Source: a virus
Length of the DNA stretch: 26,042 nucleotides
Virus record (IMG/VR): IMGVR_UViG_3300034064_000681
Span: 1 to 26,042 of that record
Strand: one strand, 5' to 3'
Under the pieces are notes generated by a model, which was not told the origin of the DNA, made no database searches, and saw nothing but the letters and a program-made list of their open reading frames with translations. The translations under genes and the position numbers were made by a program. Below, piece by piece: positions 1 to 5,676 of this stretch (positions within the stretch are counted from its first letter, which is position 1; the number at the start of each line of letters is the position of its first letter).

Positions 1-128
1 TTGCACCCATATAACGGCATCACCTGGAAGGATTGCACCCATATAACGGCATCACCTGGAAGGATTGCACCCATATAACGGCATCACCTGGAAGGATTGC
101 ACCCATATAACGGCATCACCTGGAAGGA
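1..128. repeat. 32-bp tandem repeat, 4 identical copies at the window edge
   Basis: Four perfect head-to-tail copies of a 32-bp unit (1-32, 33-64, 65-96, 97-128) beginning TTGCACCCATATAACGGC and ending GGAAGGA. No spacers separate them, so this is not a CRISPR array. The unit is richer in GC than the surrounding sequence. The array runs up to the left edge and may continue beyond it. It ends 6 bases before the A-run of the terminator for the leftward operon, so it lies outside that transcription unit. 32 is not a multiple of three, so no frame gives a clean peptide repeat. Function unknown. Confidence 0.95.
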
Positions 129-134
129 TAACGT

Positions 135-167
135 AAAAAAAAAGCCTCACTAAATTAATAATGAGGC
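135..167 (-). terminator. Rho-independent terminator of the leftward accessory operon
   Basis: Read leftwards, a 6-bp stem (GCCTCA/TGAGGC; 144-149 with 162-167) with a 12-nt loop is followed by nine T residues (the A-run at 135-143). It lies downstream of the micro membrane protein, amidotransferase and amidoligase genes, all on the minus strand. Confidence 0.8.
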
Positions 168-249
168 AAATGTTATTTAAAAATGTTATACGTTTGTGCG
201 TAAATTGTTCGCGTTGTCTGTTGGCTTTTTTGTCTAACCTTCTGTATTT

Positions 250-354
250 TTACATTTCTATTAACATACCGATTAAAGTAATAATTCCGTACATCGCACC
301 AATAACGGTAAAAGCTAGGCACAAACCTAAAAACTGGCTTTCGTTATTTTGCAT
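250..354 (-). CDS. 34-aa single-span membrane micro-protein
   Basis: ATG at 354 overlaps the last codons of the upstream amidotransferase gene by 11 bases, suggesting translational coupling. The protein starts MQNNESQFLGLCLAF and is one hydrophobic stretch from about residue 8 to 32, enough for one membrane span and little else. It is the last gene before the terminator at 135-167. I do not recognise a family. The tight overlap and clean hydrophobic profile favour a real gene, but it is short and could be spurious. Confidence 0.5.
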   Translation of the reverse strand: MQNNESQFLGLCLAFTVIGAMYGIITLIGMLIEM

Positions 355-1138
355 AATCATATAGGGTTTTGTTGCTTTTCAAATGTTGTAATAGTTCGTA
401 AACGTCGGCACAATTATTTAACTCGCAATAGTACTCTATTTCCGTATCGCTATTTATATTCATTTCGTCGATATTGTAGTAACTGCAACATTCTGCAAAC
501 GTATCCCAATATGACTCTTCCTCTGCGAAGGTGTCGATTTTGTAATTATACTTTTTTACGGTGTTGTATATTTTCGTACTTCCGTACCATTTATAGTCGT
601 TATATGCTTTATAACTATCGTTTGAGAACCAATTTAATTTGGCTTTATCCCAATGCCCCTTGGACTCGTTTATTAATGTATGGTTTCCGTTATTGTCTAA
701 AAATACCAATTTTGAGCCACTGCCAATATAGTTGGCAATAAACAAATTTGAGGTTTTACAGTTAATAAAGTCGTGTTTGAAGCCTTTTAGTATTTCGTTA
801 AATTGGTATGTATCGGAGTGCTTTGTATTTCCCAATCCCGAAATTACCCCATTGTGAACAAAACCTAAATTATCATTAACATTAAAAGGGTGCAAATTTT
901 CTTTACCATTTATTCCGCTCGTTGCTATTCTGAAATGTAAAACGATTTTGCCTGTTTTTGTATTATTTCTCAATTCATTATATTTTTGTAGTAGGGCGTT
1001 AAATTTGTAGGTTTTAAAACTATTTAGTTTACCGTTTGCGTTCCATAATAAACCGGCTCCCATTTCGTTATTGTCAAAACTGTTTTTAATCGTTTCTTTA
1101 CTTAATTTTCCTTTTGTATTTAATATTGCTATACACAT
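344..1138 (-). CDS. Class II glutamine amidotransferase (Ntn-hydrolase) domain protein
   Basis: 264 aa. The start MCIAI places Cys2 where class II amidotransferases carry the N-terminal nucleophile after Met removal. Further family signatures appear in order: HFRIATSG at 68-75 (compare HTRWATHG of GlmS), HPF at 83-85, HNGVISG at 95-101 (compare HNGIIEN) and SDT at 108-110. These residues bind and hydrolyse glutamine to give ammonia. No sugar-isomerase or synthetase domain follows, so ammonia transfer would need a partner. The adjacent upstream gene is an amidoligase-family protein, 6 nt away in the same direction. Known amidoligase neighbourhoods pair these two families. The C-terminal 100 residues are Tyr/Asn-rich and unassigned. 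Substrate unknown. Confidence 0.82.
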   Translation of the reverse strand: MCIAILNTKGKLSKETIKNSFDNNEMGAGLLWNANGKLNSFKTYKFNALLQKYNELRNNTKTGKIVLHFRIATSGINGKENLHPFNVNDNLGFVHNGVISGLGNTKHSDTYQFNEILKGFKHDFINCKTSNLFIANYIGSGSKLVFLDNNGNHTLINESKGHWDKAKLNWFSNDSYKAYNDYKWYGSTKIYNTVKKYNYKIDTFAEEESYWDTFAECCSYYNIDEMNINSDTEIEYYCELNNCADVYELLQHLKSNKTLYDYAK

Positions 1139-1144
1139 AATTTC

Positions 1145-2335
1145 TTAGTTTTTATCGTTGTTATTATTATCGTTTTTTCTTGTTTTTGTCAAATCGACGC
1201 CTTCAAATTTGAGGGTATTTTTTATAATTCTATCGTTTAAAATCTGCATCTTATCTGCATTATAAACTTCGCTTAAAAGTGTTTTAAACTTTGTTTTTAT
1301 GTGCCAATATGCAGTCCTTACGTCTGCCGTTGGGTGTTCCAACATCTTTTCAATTAATTTAGTTCGCCATAATAAAGTAGATACATTTGGGACTGCCGAA
1401 ATTATACGAAATTCGATTCGATTGTTATGAATTTTAATCGCTTGATATTTTTCATTATCGTTTTTTAGGTCTTTATTGCTTTTGCCTTTACTGTAATTTT
1501 TGTCAACTCTACCGTAATATAAAGAGTAAAGCAAGGGAGTATAACCACAAACAAGATTAAAAACTTCTTCACCATTGCAGTCTTTTTTTGATAAATTTAT
1601 ATGCCCTCCGCAACTTGTTGAAAAACTCGCGTTTATATGGTCTTTCAAAGTTTCGTTATTGTTTATCAAGTCGAAAATCTTTTCTGTGTCAAGTTCAAAA
1701 GTAGGACTTATTAGCTCGAAGCCTGAACCACTATTTAAACTGCTATCTTCCTCTTTTCTCCAAATATAGTCCGTTTCACATTCAAAATCGTCTATATTAA
1801 TACTCTCTAAAATATCCCTATCTTCTTTCTCTATTTCAAAACCGATTTTGTAAAGTGAGGTATTATCGAAATTTTTTTCTTTATAGTTTCCGTTATGATA
1901 ACCGCGTGTAAAATCCTCACAAGGTGGGTAGCTGAAATACGCATCACTATTTTCGTGCCAAAACGCATCTCTATCGCTATATTCTTGCAAATCTTCAAGA
2001 TAATAAATTTGGTTATAATCAAGAGCGTCTTCGTCGTAAAACTTCCCGTCAAAATAAACTAAATTTAGTCTATCTATTGCCAATTGGGAGTAATATTGAG
2101 TGTTTTTATAAATTTCCACTTCTCTCACGTCGTCGTTATAAAAATATTCCTCGTAATATTCGCAATACATCGCATCTTCGGTTTCACAAACATCTCCGTT
2201 ATGTAAAATTACGTAATTATCTATACTATAATATAGTCCGTTATGTTCAAAAACATCTTCGTTTCTTAATTCGTGTTTCGTGCAAAAATCTTCGTTTATC
2301 GATTTTACTGCGTTTCTTAATTCTTGAGTTTCCAT
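1145..2335 (-). CDS. Putative amidoligase-family (COOH-NH2 ligase) protein
   Basis: 396 aa. The C-terminal two thirds match the amidoligase family (glutamine-synthetase-like fold) by pattern: GFEIE at 165-169, an EEDSSL segment at 195-200 followed by SGFELISP at 204-211, CGGHINLS at 242-249, and RIEFR at 306-310. These acidic, His and Arg positions are those expected for metal-ATP and carboxylate handling in the family. The N-terminal ~140 residues are very rich in Tyr, Asp and Glu, with short repeats such as YCEYYEEYFYNDD that look like a degenerate zinc-binding or treble-clef region. The gene sits directly upstream of the class II amidotransferase, so it may use ammonia from glutamine or another amine to form an amide bond. 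Acceptor unknown. Confidence 0.75.
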   Translation of the reverse strand: METQELRNAVKSINEDFCTKHELRNEDVFEHNGLYYSIDNYVILHNGDVCETEDAMYCEYYEEYFYNDDVREVEIYKNTQYYSQLAIDRLNLVYFDGKFYDEDALDYNQIYYLEDLQEYSDRDAFWHENSDAYFSYPPCEDFTRGYHNGNYKEKNFDNTSLYKIGFEIEKEDRDILESINIDDFECETDYIWRKEEDSSLNSGSGFELISPTFELDTEKIFDLINNNETLKDHINASFSTSCGGHINLSKKDCNGEEVFNLVCGYTPLLYSLYYGRVDKNYSKGKSNKDLKNDNEKYQAIKIHNNRIEFRIISAVPNVSTLLWRTKLIEKMLEHPTADVRTAYWHIKTKFKTLLSEVYNADKMQILNDRIIKNTLKFEGVDLTKTRKNDNNNNDKN

Positions 2336-2339
2336 AATT

Positions 2340-2438
2340 TTAGTTTATTAAATTGATTAAAAAATTGATTAAAATGTAAGTGGCTATAAATTGAGCAAAT
2401 AAAATTTGTTTGTTTTGGTATTTAAAAAAGTCTTTCAT
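2340..2438 (-). CDS. 32-aa membrane micro-protein, copy B of a duplicated pair
   Basis: Starts MKDFFKYQNKQILFAQF and is hydrophobic from about residue 11. It matches the 32-aa product at 2956-3054 at 22 of 32 positions with no gaps, including QNKQI and the C terminus LINLIN, so both are under protein-level constraint. The stop lies 4 nt before the ATG of the amidoligase gene. In this copy the frame is open upstream to an ATG at 2519, giving a possible 59-aa fusion (see the neighbouring frameshifted ORF). Function unknown; possibly a small membrane partner of the following gene. Confidence 0.6.
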   Translation of the reverse strand: MKDFFKYQNKQILFAQFIATYILINFLINLIN

Positions 2439-2519
2439 TATCTGTATTGTGTCGGGGTTAGTAAATGGATTGTTACTATTGCGGTCAATAGAATGGTAAA
2501 AAACAAGGCGGTTTTTCAT
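2438..2519 (-). pseudogene. Frameshifted relative of the 29-aa micro-protein at 3057-3146
   Basis: The ATG at 2519 is followed by a run of five A. Removing one A gives a 26-residue product (KTALFFTILL...TPTQYR) similar to the intact copy at 3057-3146: both start MK, are hydrophobic in the middle, have IHLLT/VHFLT near the end, and finish with YR and a stop at the ATG of the 32-aa ORF. As written, the first ORF instead reads in frame into the 32-aa protein, giving 59 aa. This may be a real mutation, slippage in the A-run, or a sequencing error. Confidence 0.5.
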
Positions 2520-2547
2520 GTTGTTTAAAGTTTTATTAAATTAATTA

Positions 2548-2751
2548 TTAAAAGATTGTTATTAAAAGATTGAAATTAGGGTCATTATATAGGTCAATTT
2601 TAGAAAATTGATAGTTAGTATTTATGATATTAAAAAAATAGTAATAACACGTTTCAATTGGTTCGTGTGTACTGTAATAAAAAATAAATTTTTTATAGGT
2701 TTGCGGGTCATTGTCAACTATATAAGTTGCTTGAATTTTATAATTTTCCAT
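2548..2751 (-). CDS. Hypothetical 67-aa protein
   Basis: Leftward gene 5 nt after the stop of the 64-aa ORF at 2757-2951. Starts MENYKIQATYIVDNDPQTY. It is rich in Tyr, Phe and Asn, with no clear membrane span, no cysteine pairs and no family I recognise. Kept because of tight spacing within the leftward operon and because no better reading exists in the region. Confidence 0.5.
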   Translation of the reverse strand: MENYKIQATYIVDNDPQTYKKFIFYYSTHEPIETCYYYFFNIINTNYQFSKIDLYNDPNFNLLITIF

Positions 2752-2756
2752 AAGTT

Positions 2757-2951
2757 TTAAATGTATTGATTAATTAATTTTTTATCGTTGTTTGCGATTG
2801 CCTTTATATATGCCTTATGATTAATTTTATAATGAATATTCCCCAAATTATAGGTATTAATAAAAAAATGATAATCACAAGCTATCAAAATTGATAAACT
2901 TGAATTATTATTTCTGAATTTACTATTATATGCGTTTTTTTTATTTAACAT
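2757..2951 (-). CDS. Hypothetical 64-aa protein
   Basis: Leftward gene starting MLNKKNAYNSKFRNNN, its ATG 4 nt beyond the stop of the 32-aa micro-protein copy A. Asn/Lys/Ile-rich with a moderately hydrophobic centre (SLSILIACDYHFFI). No recognised domain. In copy B the equivalent place downstream of the micro-protein pair is taken by the amidoligase gene, so the micro-protein pair precedes two unrelated genes. Confidence 0.5.
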   Translation of the reverse strand: MLNKKNAYNSKFRNNNSSLSILIACDYHFFINTYNLGNIHYKINHKAYIKAIANNDKKLINQYI

Positions 2952-2955
2952 GATT

Positions 2956-3054
2956 TTAGTTTATTAGATTAATTAGTAAATTGATTAAAAAATATATTCC
3001 GATAATTTGACCGAAAATAATTTGTTTGTTTTGATGTTGAAAAAATGATTTCAT
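2956..3054 (-). CDS. 32-aa membrane micro-protein, copy A
   Basis: Starts MKSFFQHQNKQIIFGQI and ends INLLINLIN. One hydrophobic segment spans about residues 12-31 behind a polar N terminus. 22 of 32 residues are identical to copy B at 2340-2438, without gaps. Its ATG is 2 nt after the stop of the 29-aa ORF. Too short for most gene finders, but paralogy supports it. Confidence 0.62.
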   Translation of the reverse strand: MKSFFQHQNKQIIFGQIIGIYFLINLLINLIN

Positions 3055-3056
3055 AA

Positions 3057-3146
3057 TTATCTGTAACAGGATAAAGTTAAAAAATGTACACTTGTTGCCA
3101 AAATTGTAACTACTGCAAAAAATAAGATTAAATTAAAATTTTTCAT
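3057..3146 (-). CDS. 29-aa hydrophobic micro-protein, copy A
   Basis: Starts MKNFNLILFFAVVTILATSV and ends LSCYR. One hydrophobic span covers residues 4-26; the LTLSC near the end could be read as a poor lipobox, but only two residues follow it, so a membrane peptide is likelier. It is the first gene after the leftward promoter box at 3194-3201, with a leader of about 40 nt. A frameshifted homologue lies at 2438-2519, in the same order before the paralogous 32-aa ORF. Confidence 0.55.
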   Translation of the reverse strand: MKNFNLILFFAVVTILATSVHFLTLSCYR

Positions 3147-3193
3147 TCTATAAAGTATTTAGATTTGCCCCGTTTTGGTTCCTTAATCTGTTA

Positions 3194-3201
3194 CAAATAT
3201 A
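3194..3201 (-). promoter_or_regulatory. Bacteroidota-type -7 box (TATATTTG) for the leftward accessory operon
   Basis: The minus strand reads TATATTTG, an exact match to TAnnTTTG, about 48 nt upstream of the first micro-protein ATG. No good TTTG lies 19-21 nt further upstream. All genes from 3146 down to 250 are co-directional with no terminator seen between them, so this may drive the whole amidoligase block. Confidence 0.6.
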
Positions 3202-3261
3202 AGGCGGTTATTTGAATAATAAACTACTTTTAACAAAAAATTAAGATAAATTTAACATATT

Positions 3262-3416
3262 GCACCAGATAGACTGGAACCAGAAGCGGACGGCACCAGA
3301 TAGACTGGAACCAGAAGCGGACGGCACCAGATAGACTGGAACCAGAAGCGGACGGCACCAGATAGACTGGAACCAGAAGCGGACGGCACCAGATAGACTG
3401 GAACCAGAAGCGGACG
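3262..3416. repeat. 31-bp tandem array, 5 perfect copies
   Basis: Five identical units of 31 bp (starts 3262, 3293, 3324, 3355, 3386) beginning GCACCAGATAGACTGGAACC. No spacers. Clearly richer in GC than the surrounding AT-rich sequence. The last base of unit 5 is the first base of the following 21-bp array, so the two arrays abut exactly. Because 31 is 1 mod 3, each unit is read in a new frame; long open frames on either strand are a by-product. Confidence 0.97.
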
Positions 3417-3682
3417 AGGCAACCTATAAACCCTACGAGGCAACCTATAAACCCCACGAGGCAACCTATAAACCCTACGAGGCAACCTATAAACCCCACG
3501 AGGCAACCTATAAACCCTACGAGGCAACCTATAAACCCTACGAGGCAACCTATAAACCCCACGAGGCAACCTATAAACCCTACGAGGCAACCTATAAACC
3601 CCACGAGGCAACCTATAAACCCCACGAGGCAACCTATAAACCCCACGAGGCAACCTATAAACCCTACGAGGCAACCTATAAA
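3416..3682. repeat. 21-bp tandem array, 12 copies plus a 15-nt partial, with a C/T polymorphism
   Basis: Unit of 21 bp beginning GAGGCAACCTATAAACCC and ending with TAC or CAC. The variable base runs T C T C T T C T C C C T across the 12 full units; all other positions are invariant. The partial 13th copy ends at 3682 where AT-rich sequence resumes. Since 21 is a multiple of three, the plus strand encodes a heptapeptide repeat (EATYKP followed by Y or H), but no start codon precedes it. A near-copy of the unit lies inside the phage exonuclease gene at about 6774-6794. Confidence 0.97.
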
Positions 3683-3719
3683 AATATAAATTACATTAGG
3701 ATATATAAATATTATTTTG

Positions 3720-3727
3720 TATCTTTG
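3720..3727 (+). promoter_or_regulatory. -7 box TATCTTTG upstream of the HNH endonuclease
   Basis: Exact TAnnTTTG match 92 nt before the preferred HNH start. Between box and gene lies a 7-bp inverted repeat (GTCGCTG 3738-3744 with CAGCGAC 3786-3792) that could fold the leader. No clear TTTG at the upstream spacing. Confidence 0.45.
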
Positions 3728-3818
3728 TTTTAGTATTGTCGCTGATACAAATAAAAATTTAATAAAATTCCTGCATTGATATAGACAGCGACCTATTGAT
3801 ATGTGGGTTTTTTGTATT

Positions 3819-4295
3819 ATGGAAGAAATATATAAAGATGTTATTGGGTATGAAGGAATTTATCAGGTATCTAATTTTGGTAATATTAAATGCTGTAAAA
3901 CTAATTTAATTAAAAATTATTATTTAGAAAAAAACGGATATTATTCTATTACATTGCGTAAAAATGGAATTGGAAAGACAAGAAAAGTTCATCAATTAGT
4001 TGCTGAATCATTTTTAAATCATAAAAGATGCGGATTAAAGTTGGTTATAAATCACATTGATTTAGATAAAACTAATAACAAAGTGGACAATTTAGAATTA
4101 ATTACAAATAGAGAAAATTGTAATAGAAAGCATTTAAAATCAACATCTAAATATATAGGTGTCCACTGGAATACAAAAGATAAAAAATGGAAGTCAGTTA
4201 TCTCTATAAATGGAAAGTCTAAATTTTTAGGATATTTTATAACTGAATTAGAAGCATCAGAAGCATATCAAGAAGCATTGTTAAACTTTTGTTAA
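3819..4295 (+). CDS. Free-standing homing endonuclease: NUMOD4 - HNH - AP2-like
   Basis: 158 aa from ATG 3819 (an in-frame ATG at 3801 would add six residues, MWVFCI, but the product from 3819 begins exactly at the NUMOD4 motif). Domains in order: NUMOD4-like EIYKDVIGYEGIYQVSNFG at 3-21; HNH core with VHQLVAESF at 57-65, INHIDLDKTNN at 77-87 and VDNLELIT at 89-96; an AP2-like DNA-binding segment from about 109 to 155 (SKYIGVHWN, FLGYFITELEASEAY). Such enzymes cut DNA at specific sites and spread their own gene. It sits alone between the repeat arrays and small genes, with its own promoter box. Confidence 0.88.
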   Translation: MEEIYKDVIGYEGIYQVSNFGNIKCCKTNLIKNYYLEKNGYYSITLRKNGIGKTRKVHQLVAESFLNHKRCGLKLVINHIDLDKTNNKVDNLELITNRENCNRKHLKSTSKYIGVHWNTKDKKWKSVISINGKSKFLGYFITELEASEAYQEALLNFC

Positions 4296-4324
4296 TCCAT
4301 AGTTCGTAATTCAAACAGTTGCCA

Positions 4325-4332
4325 TATATTTG
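4325..4332 (+). promoter_or_regulatory. -7 box TATATTTG
   Basis: Exact TAnnTTTG match 18 nt before the ATG of the 51-aa ORF at 4351. It lies in the gap after the HNH gene, so the small ORF has its own transcript. Confidence 0.55.
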
Positions 4333-4350
4333 CAGAAGAAAATAATAACT

Positions 4351-4506
4351 ATGAAAACATACTACGCAAGTTCAGAAAGTGGATATTACAGATTTGTAGC
4401 AAAAAACATATCAGAAGCAAAGCATTGGGTTATAAATCATTTAGACAGTTCAAAAGAATGGATTGTAGGTGAGATTATAAACCCAACAGATATAAACCCC
4501 GATTAA
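4351..4506 (+). CDS. Hypothetical 51-aa protein
   Basis: ATG 18 nt downstream of a TAnnTTTG box. Starts MKTYYASSESGYYRFVAKN; contains a helix-like ISEAKHWVINHL segment and ends NPTDINPD. Soluble, no cysteines, no recognised domain. The promoter, ordinary amino-acid composition and lack of alternatives support it as a real gene. Confidence 0.55.
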   Translation: MKTYYASSESGYYRFVAKNISEAKHWVINHLDSSKEWIVGEIINPTDINPD

Positions 4507-4536
4507 CAAAAAGGAATCTATATAAAAGATATATCG

Positions 4537-4640
4537 ATGGCGGTGTATATGCGTGAGTCAAAGTTAGGTGTTAATCAATGGGGAAAATATTCATAAGCCT
4601 AACAAATATACATATTCTTTGACGTTTCGGAAAGACGAAA
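4537..4640 (+). ncRNA. Possible structured RNA or leader-peptide region
   Basis: Downstream of the 51-aa ORF the transcript can fold into nested helices: GTCAAAG (4557-4563) with CTTTGAC (4617-4623), and inside it TTAGG (4564-4568) with CCTAA (4598-4602). A small hairpin around CGTTTCGGAAAGACG follows, then a strong terminator stem at 4645. The same stretch holds a 19-codon ORF (4537-4596, MAVYMRESKLGVNQWGKYS), so it could be a peptide gene instead. No known RNA family recognised. Confidence 0.3.
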
Positions 4641-4644
4641 AAAT

Positions 4645-4680
4645 ATAACCCTTATAGCATTAATTTGTTGTAAGGGTTAT
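4645..4680. terminator. Terminator, 10-bp stem
   Basis: ATAACCCTTA (4645-4654) pairs perfectly with TAAGGGTTAT (4671-4680) around a 16-nt loop. TTTAAT follows on the plus strand and an A-rich run precedes it, so it could act in both directions. It ends the small unit starting at 4325. Confidence 0.7.
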
Positions 4681-4685
4681 TTTAA

Positions 4686-4719
4686 TACCCACCGTAGAAA
4701 TATACCCACCGTAGAAATA
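4686..4719 (+). repeat. Two tandem copies of a 17-bp element
   Basis: TACCCACCGTAGAAATA occurs at 4686-4702 and again at 4703-4719, directly upstream of a palindrome and a TATATTTG box. Position suggests a protein-binding site controlling the gene at 4760. Confidence 0.6.
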
Positions 4720-4721
4720 TT

Positions 4722-4755
4722 TTACACATTAGTAATGTGTAATTTTGTATATTTG
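4722..4755 (+). promoter_or_regulatory. Palindromic operator plus -7 box for a leaderless gene
   Basis: TTACACAT (4722-4729) and ATGTGTAA (4735-4742) form a perfect 8-bp inverted repeat around 5 nt. TATATTTG (4748-4755) follows 5 nt later and the ATG at 4760 is only 4 nt beyond the box. The palindrome covers the region between -33 and -7, where a repressor would block RNA polymerase. Confidence 0.55.
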
Positions 4756-4759
4756 CAAT

Positions 4760-5038
4760 ATGACAGATGAAAAACTTATAGAAATAGCTAAAAATAATCA
4801 AACCATACTGGACAGTAAGGAAATTGATGTTGATTTTGTAAACCTGACAAGGCAACTTATGCACTCAACCGCTGTTGACTATTTCAATTGGAAAAAGCGG
4901 ACAGTTTTACTCAAAAGAATAAGCTGGAAAACCAATACAACCGATGAGGTTATGAATATAGTTGAGAGAGGTTTGGCTCAAATGAAGTACGACACCAAAT
5001 CTGAAGTGGACATTAATCTATTGAAGTTCTTTAGATAG
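4760..5038 (+). CDS. Hypothetical 92-aa protein, probably leaderless
   Basis: Starts MTDEKLIEIAKNNQTILDS; mostly helical and polar, no membrane span or recognised motif. The ATG at 4760 is preferred over an upstream TTG (4745) because the -7 box at 4748-4755 would place transcription start at or within a few bases of this ATG. The gene is preceded by a 17-bp direct repeat and a palindrome, so it is probably tightly regulated. It converges on the leftward gene ending at 5050, with 11 nt between. Confidence 0.65.
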   Translation: MTDEKLIEIAKNNQTILDSKEIDVDFVNLTRQLMHSTAVDYFNWKKRTVLLKRISWKTNTTDEVMNIVERGLAQMKYDTKSEVDINLLKFFR

Positions 5039-5049
5039 CCACAAAGGAA

Positions 5050-5373
5050 TTATCTACATTGACAATTTATTCCAAAAGTAGTAGTTGAGTCTGTTCCAGT
5101 AAAAGTATCCAACAATTCTTTATCTTTAGTATCTTGGATTACACGTTCTAAATATAATAATCCATCCATCAGTTCTTCTCGGAAGTGAATCATCCATTCT
5201 AAGGTACTTAAATCTTTTCTATCTAATGTAGTACCATATTTAGTAATTCCTACTTCAGAACGCTCTTTAAATCGATTTACAACGCTTTCTACAATTGAAT
5301 CCTTAACTATTTCAGATTCTTTATAAGGTTTTGCTTCAGTTCCAAAGTAAACCATTCCAGTGTGACTTATCAT
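5050..5373 (-). CDS. Small phage protein, possibly MazG-like
   Basis: 107 aa. The central part (RFKERSEVGITKYGTTLDR, then LSTLEWMIHFREELMDGLLYL) has the pattern of short all-alpha phage proteins with an EELxD helix, found in MazG-like nucleotide pyrophosphohydrolases, which remove pyrophosphate from (d)NTPs. Only part of the metal-binding set is visible, so catalytic activity is unproven. The tail TFGINCQCR ends in two cysteines. Its start overlaps the preceding gene's stop by 4 nt (5370-5373). Confidence 0.5.
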   Translation of the reverse strand: MISHTGMVYFGTEAKPYKESEIVKDSIVESVVNRFKERSEVGITKYGTTLDRKDLSTLEWMIHFREELMDGLLYLERVIQDTKDKELLDTFTGTDSTTTFGINCQCR

Positions 5374-5669
5374 ATTTCTTCTAACAGTTTAATTTCTCCA
5401 TTTTTATCTGAACCGCATATCTTTCCATTGTTAATATATATGGGATTTGATTTAACAAACATTTCTTTGGACATATTAAGAAAAGTATATTTCTTATGTT
5501 TTGATTTCAAAAGTACCAAATCCAAATAGAAGTTAATGTCCATTGTGATTACGCTATCGGTTTCATATTCATTTCCATAAACATCGTAGTGCAGTATGTG
5601 TCCATTGATATATACTAATCCTTCTTCTTCTTTAAAAGGTTTAGTCTTTAAATAAAAGTATACAATCAT
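5370..5669 (-). CDS. Hypothetical 99-aa protein
   Basis: Starts MIVYFYLKTKPFKEEEGLV; strand-rich with alternating Tyr/Phe/Ile, no recognised motif. First gene of a two-gene leftward unit; a TATCTTTG box lies 7 nt upstream of its ATG, implying a very short or absent leader. The 4-nt overlap with the following gene indicates coupling. Confidence 0.6.
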   Translation of the reverse strand: MIVYFYLKTKPFKEEEGLVYINGHILHYDVYGNEYETDSVITMDINFYLDLVLLKSKHKKYTFLNMSKEMFVKSNPIYINNGKICGSDKNGEIKLLEEI

Positions 5670-5676
5670 ATTGCTA

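Noticed and set aside
1-128. CRISPR array
   Set aside because: Units are contiguous with no unique spacers and no cas genes are present; the same applies to 3262-3682.
161-364. Plus-strand 67-aa hydrophobic ORF
   Set aside because: Antisense to the minus-strand micro-protein and trailing region, and it starts within the leftward terminator stem; no promoter.
349-741. Plus-strand ORF of 130 aa
   Set aside because: It is the antisense shadow of the amidotransferase gene, which has clear catalytic motifs; the plus-strand product is an unlikely Tyr/Cys/Arg-rich sequence.
3230-3674. Long minus-strand ORFs made of GFIGCLV or RVYRLPR heptapeptides
   Set aside because: They arise because 21 bp is a multiple of three, leaving several frames open across the array; starts are GTG/TTG-like or arbitrary, frames run through the unrelated 31-bp array, and no promoter fits.
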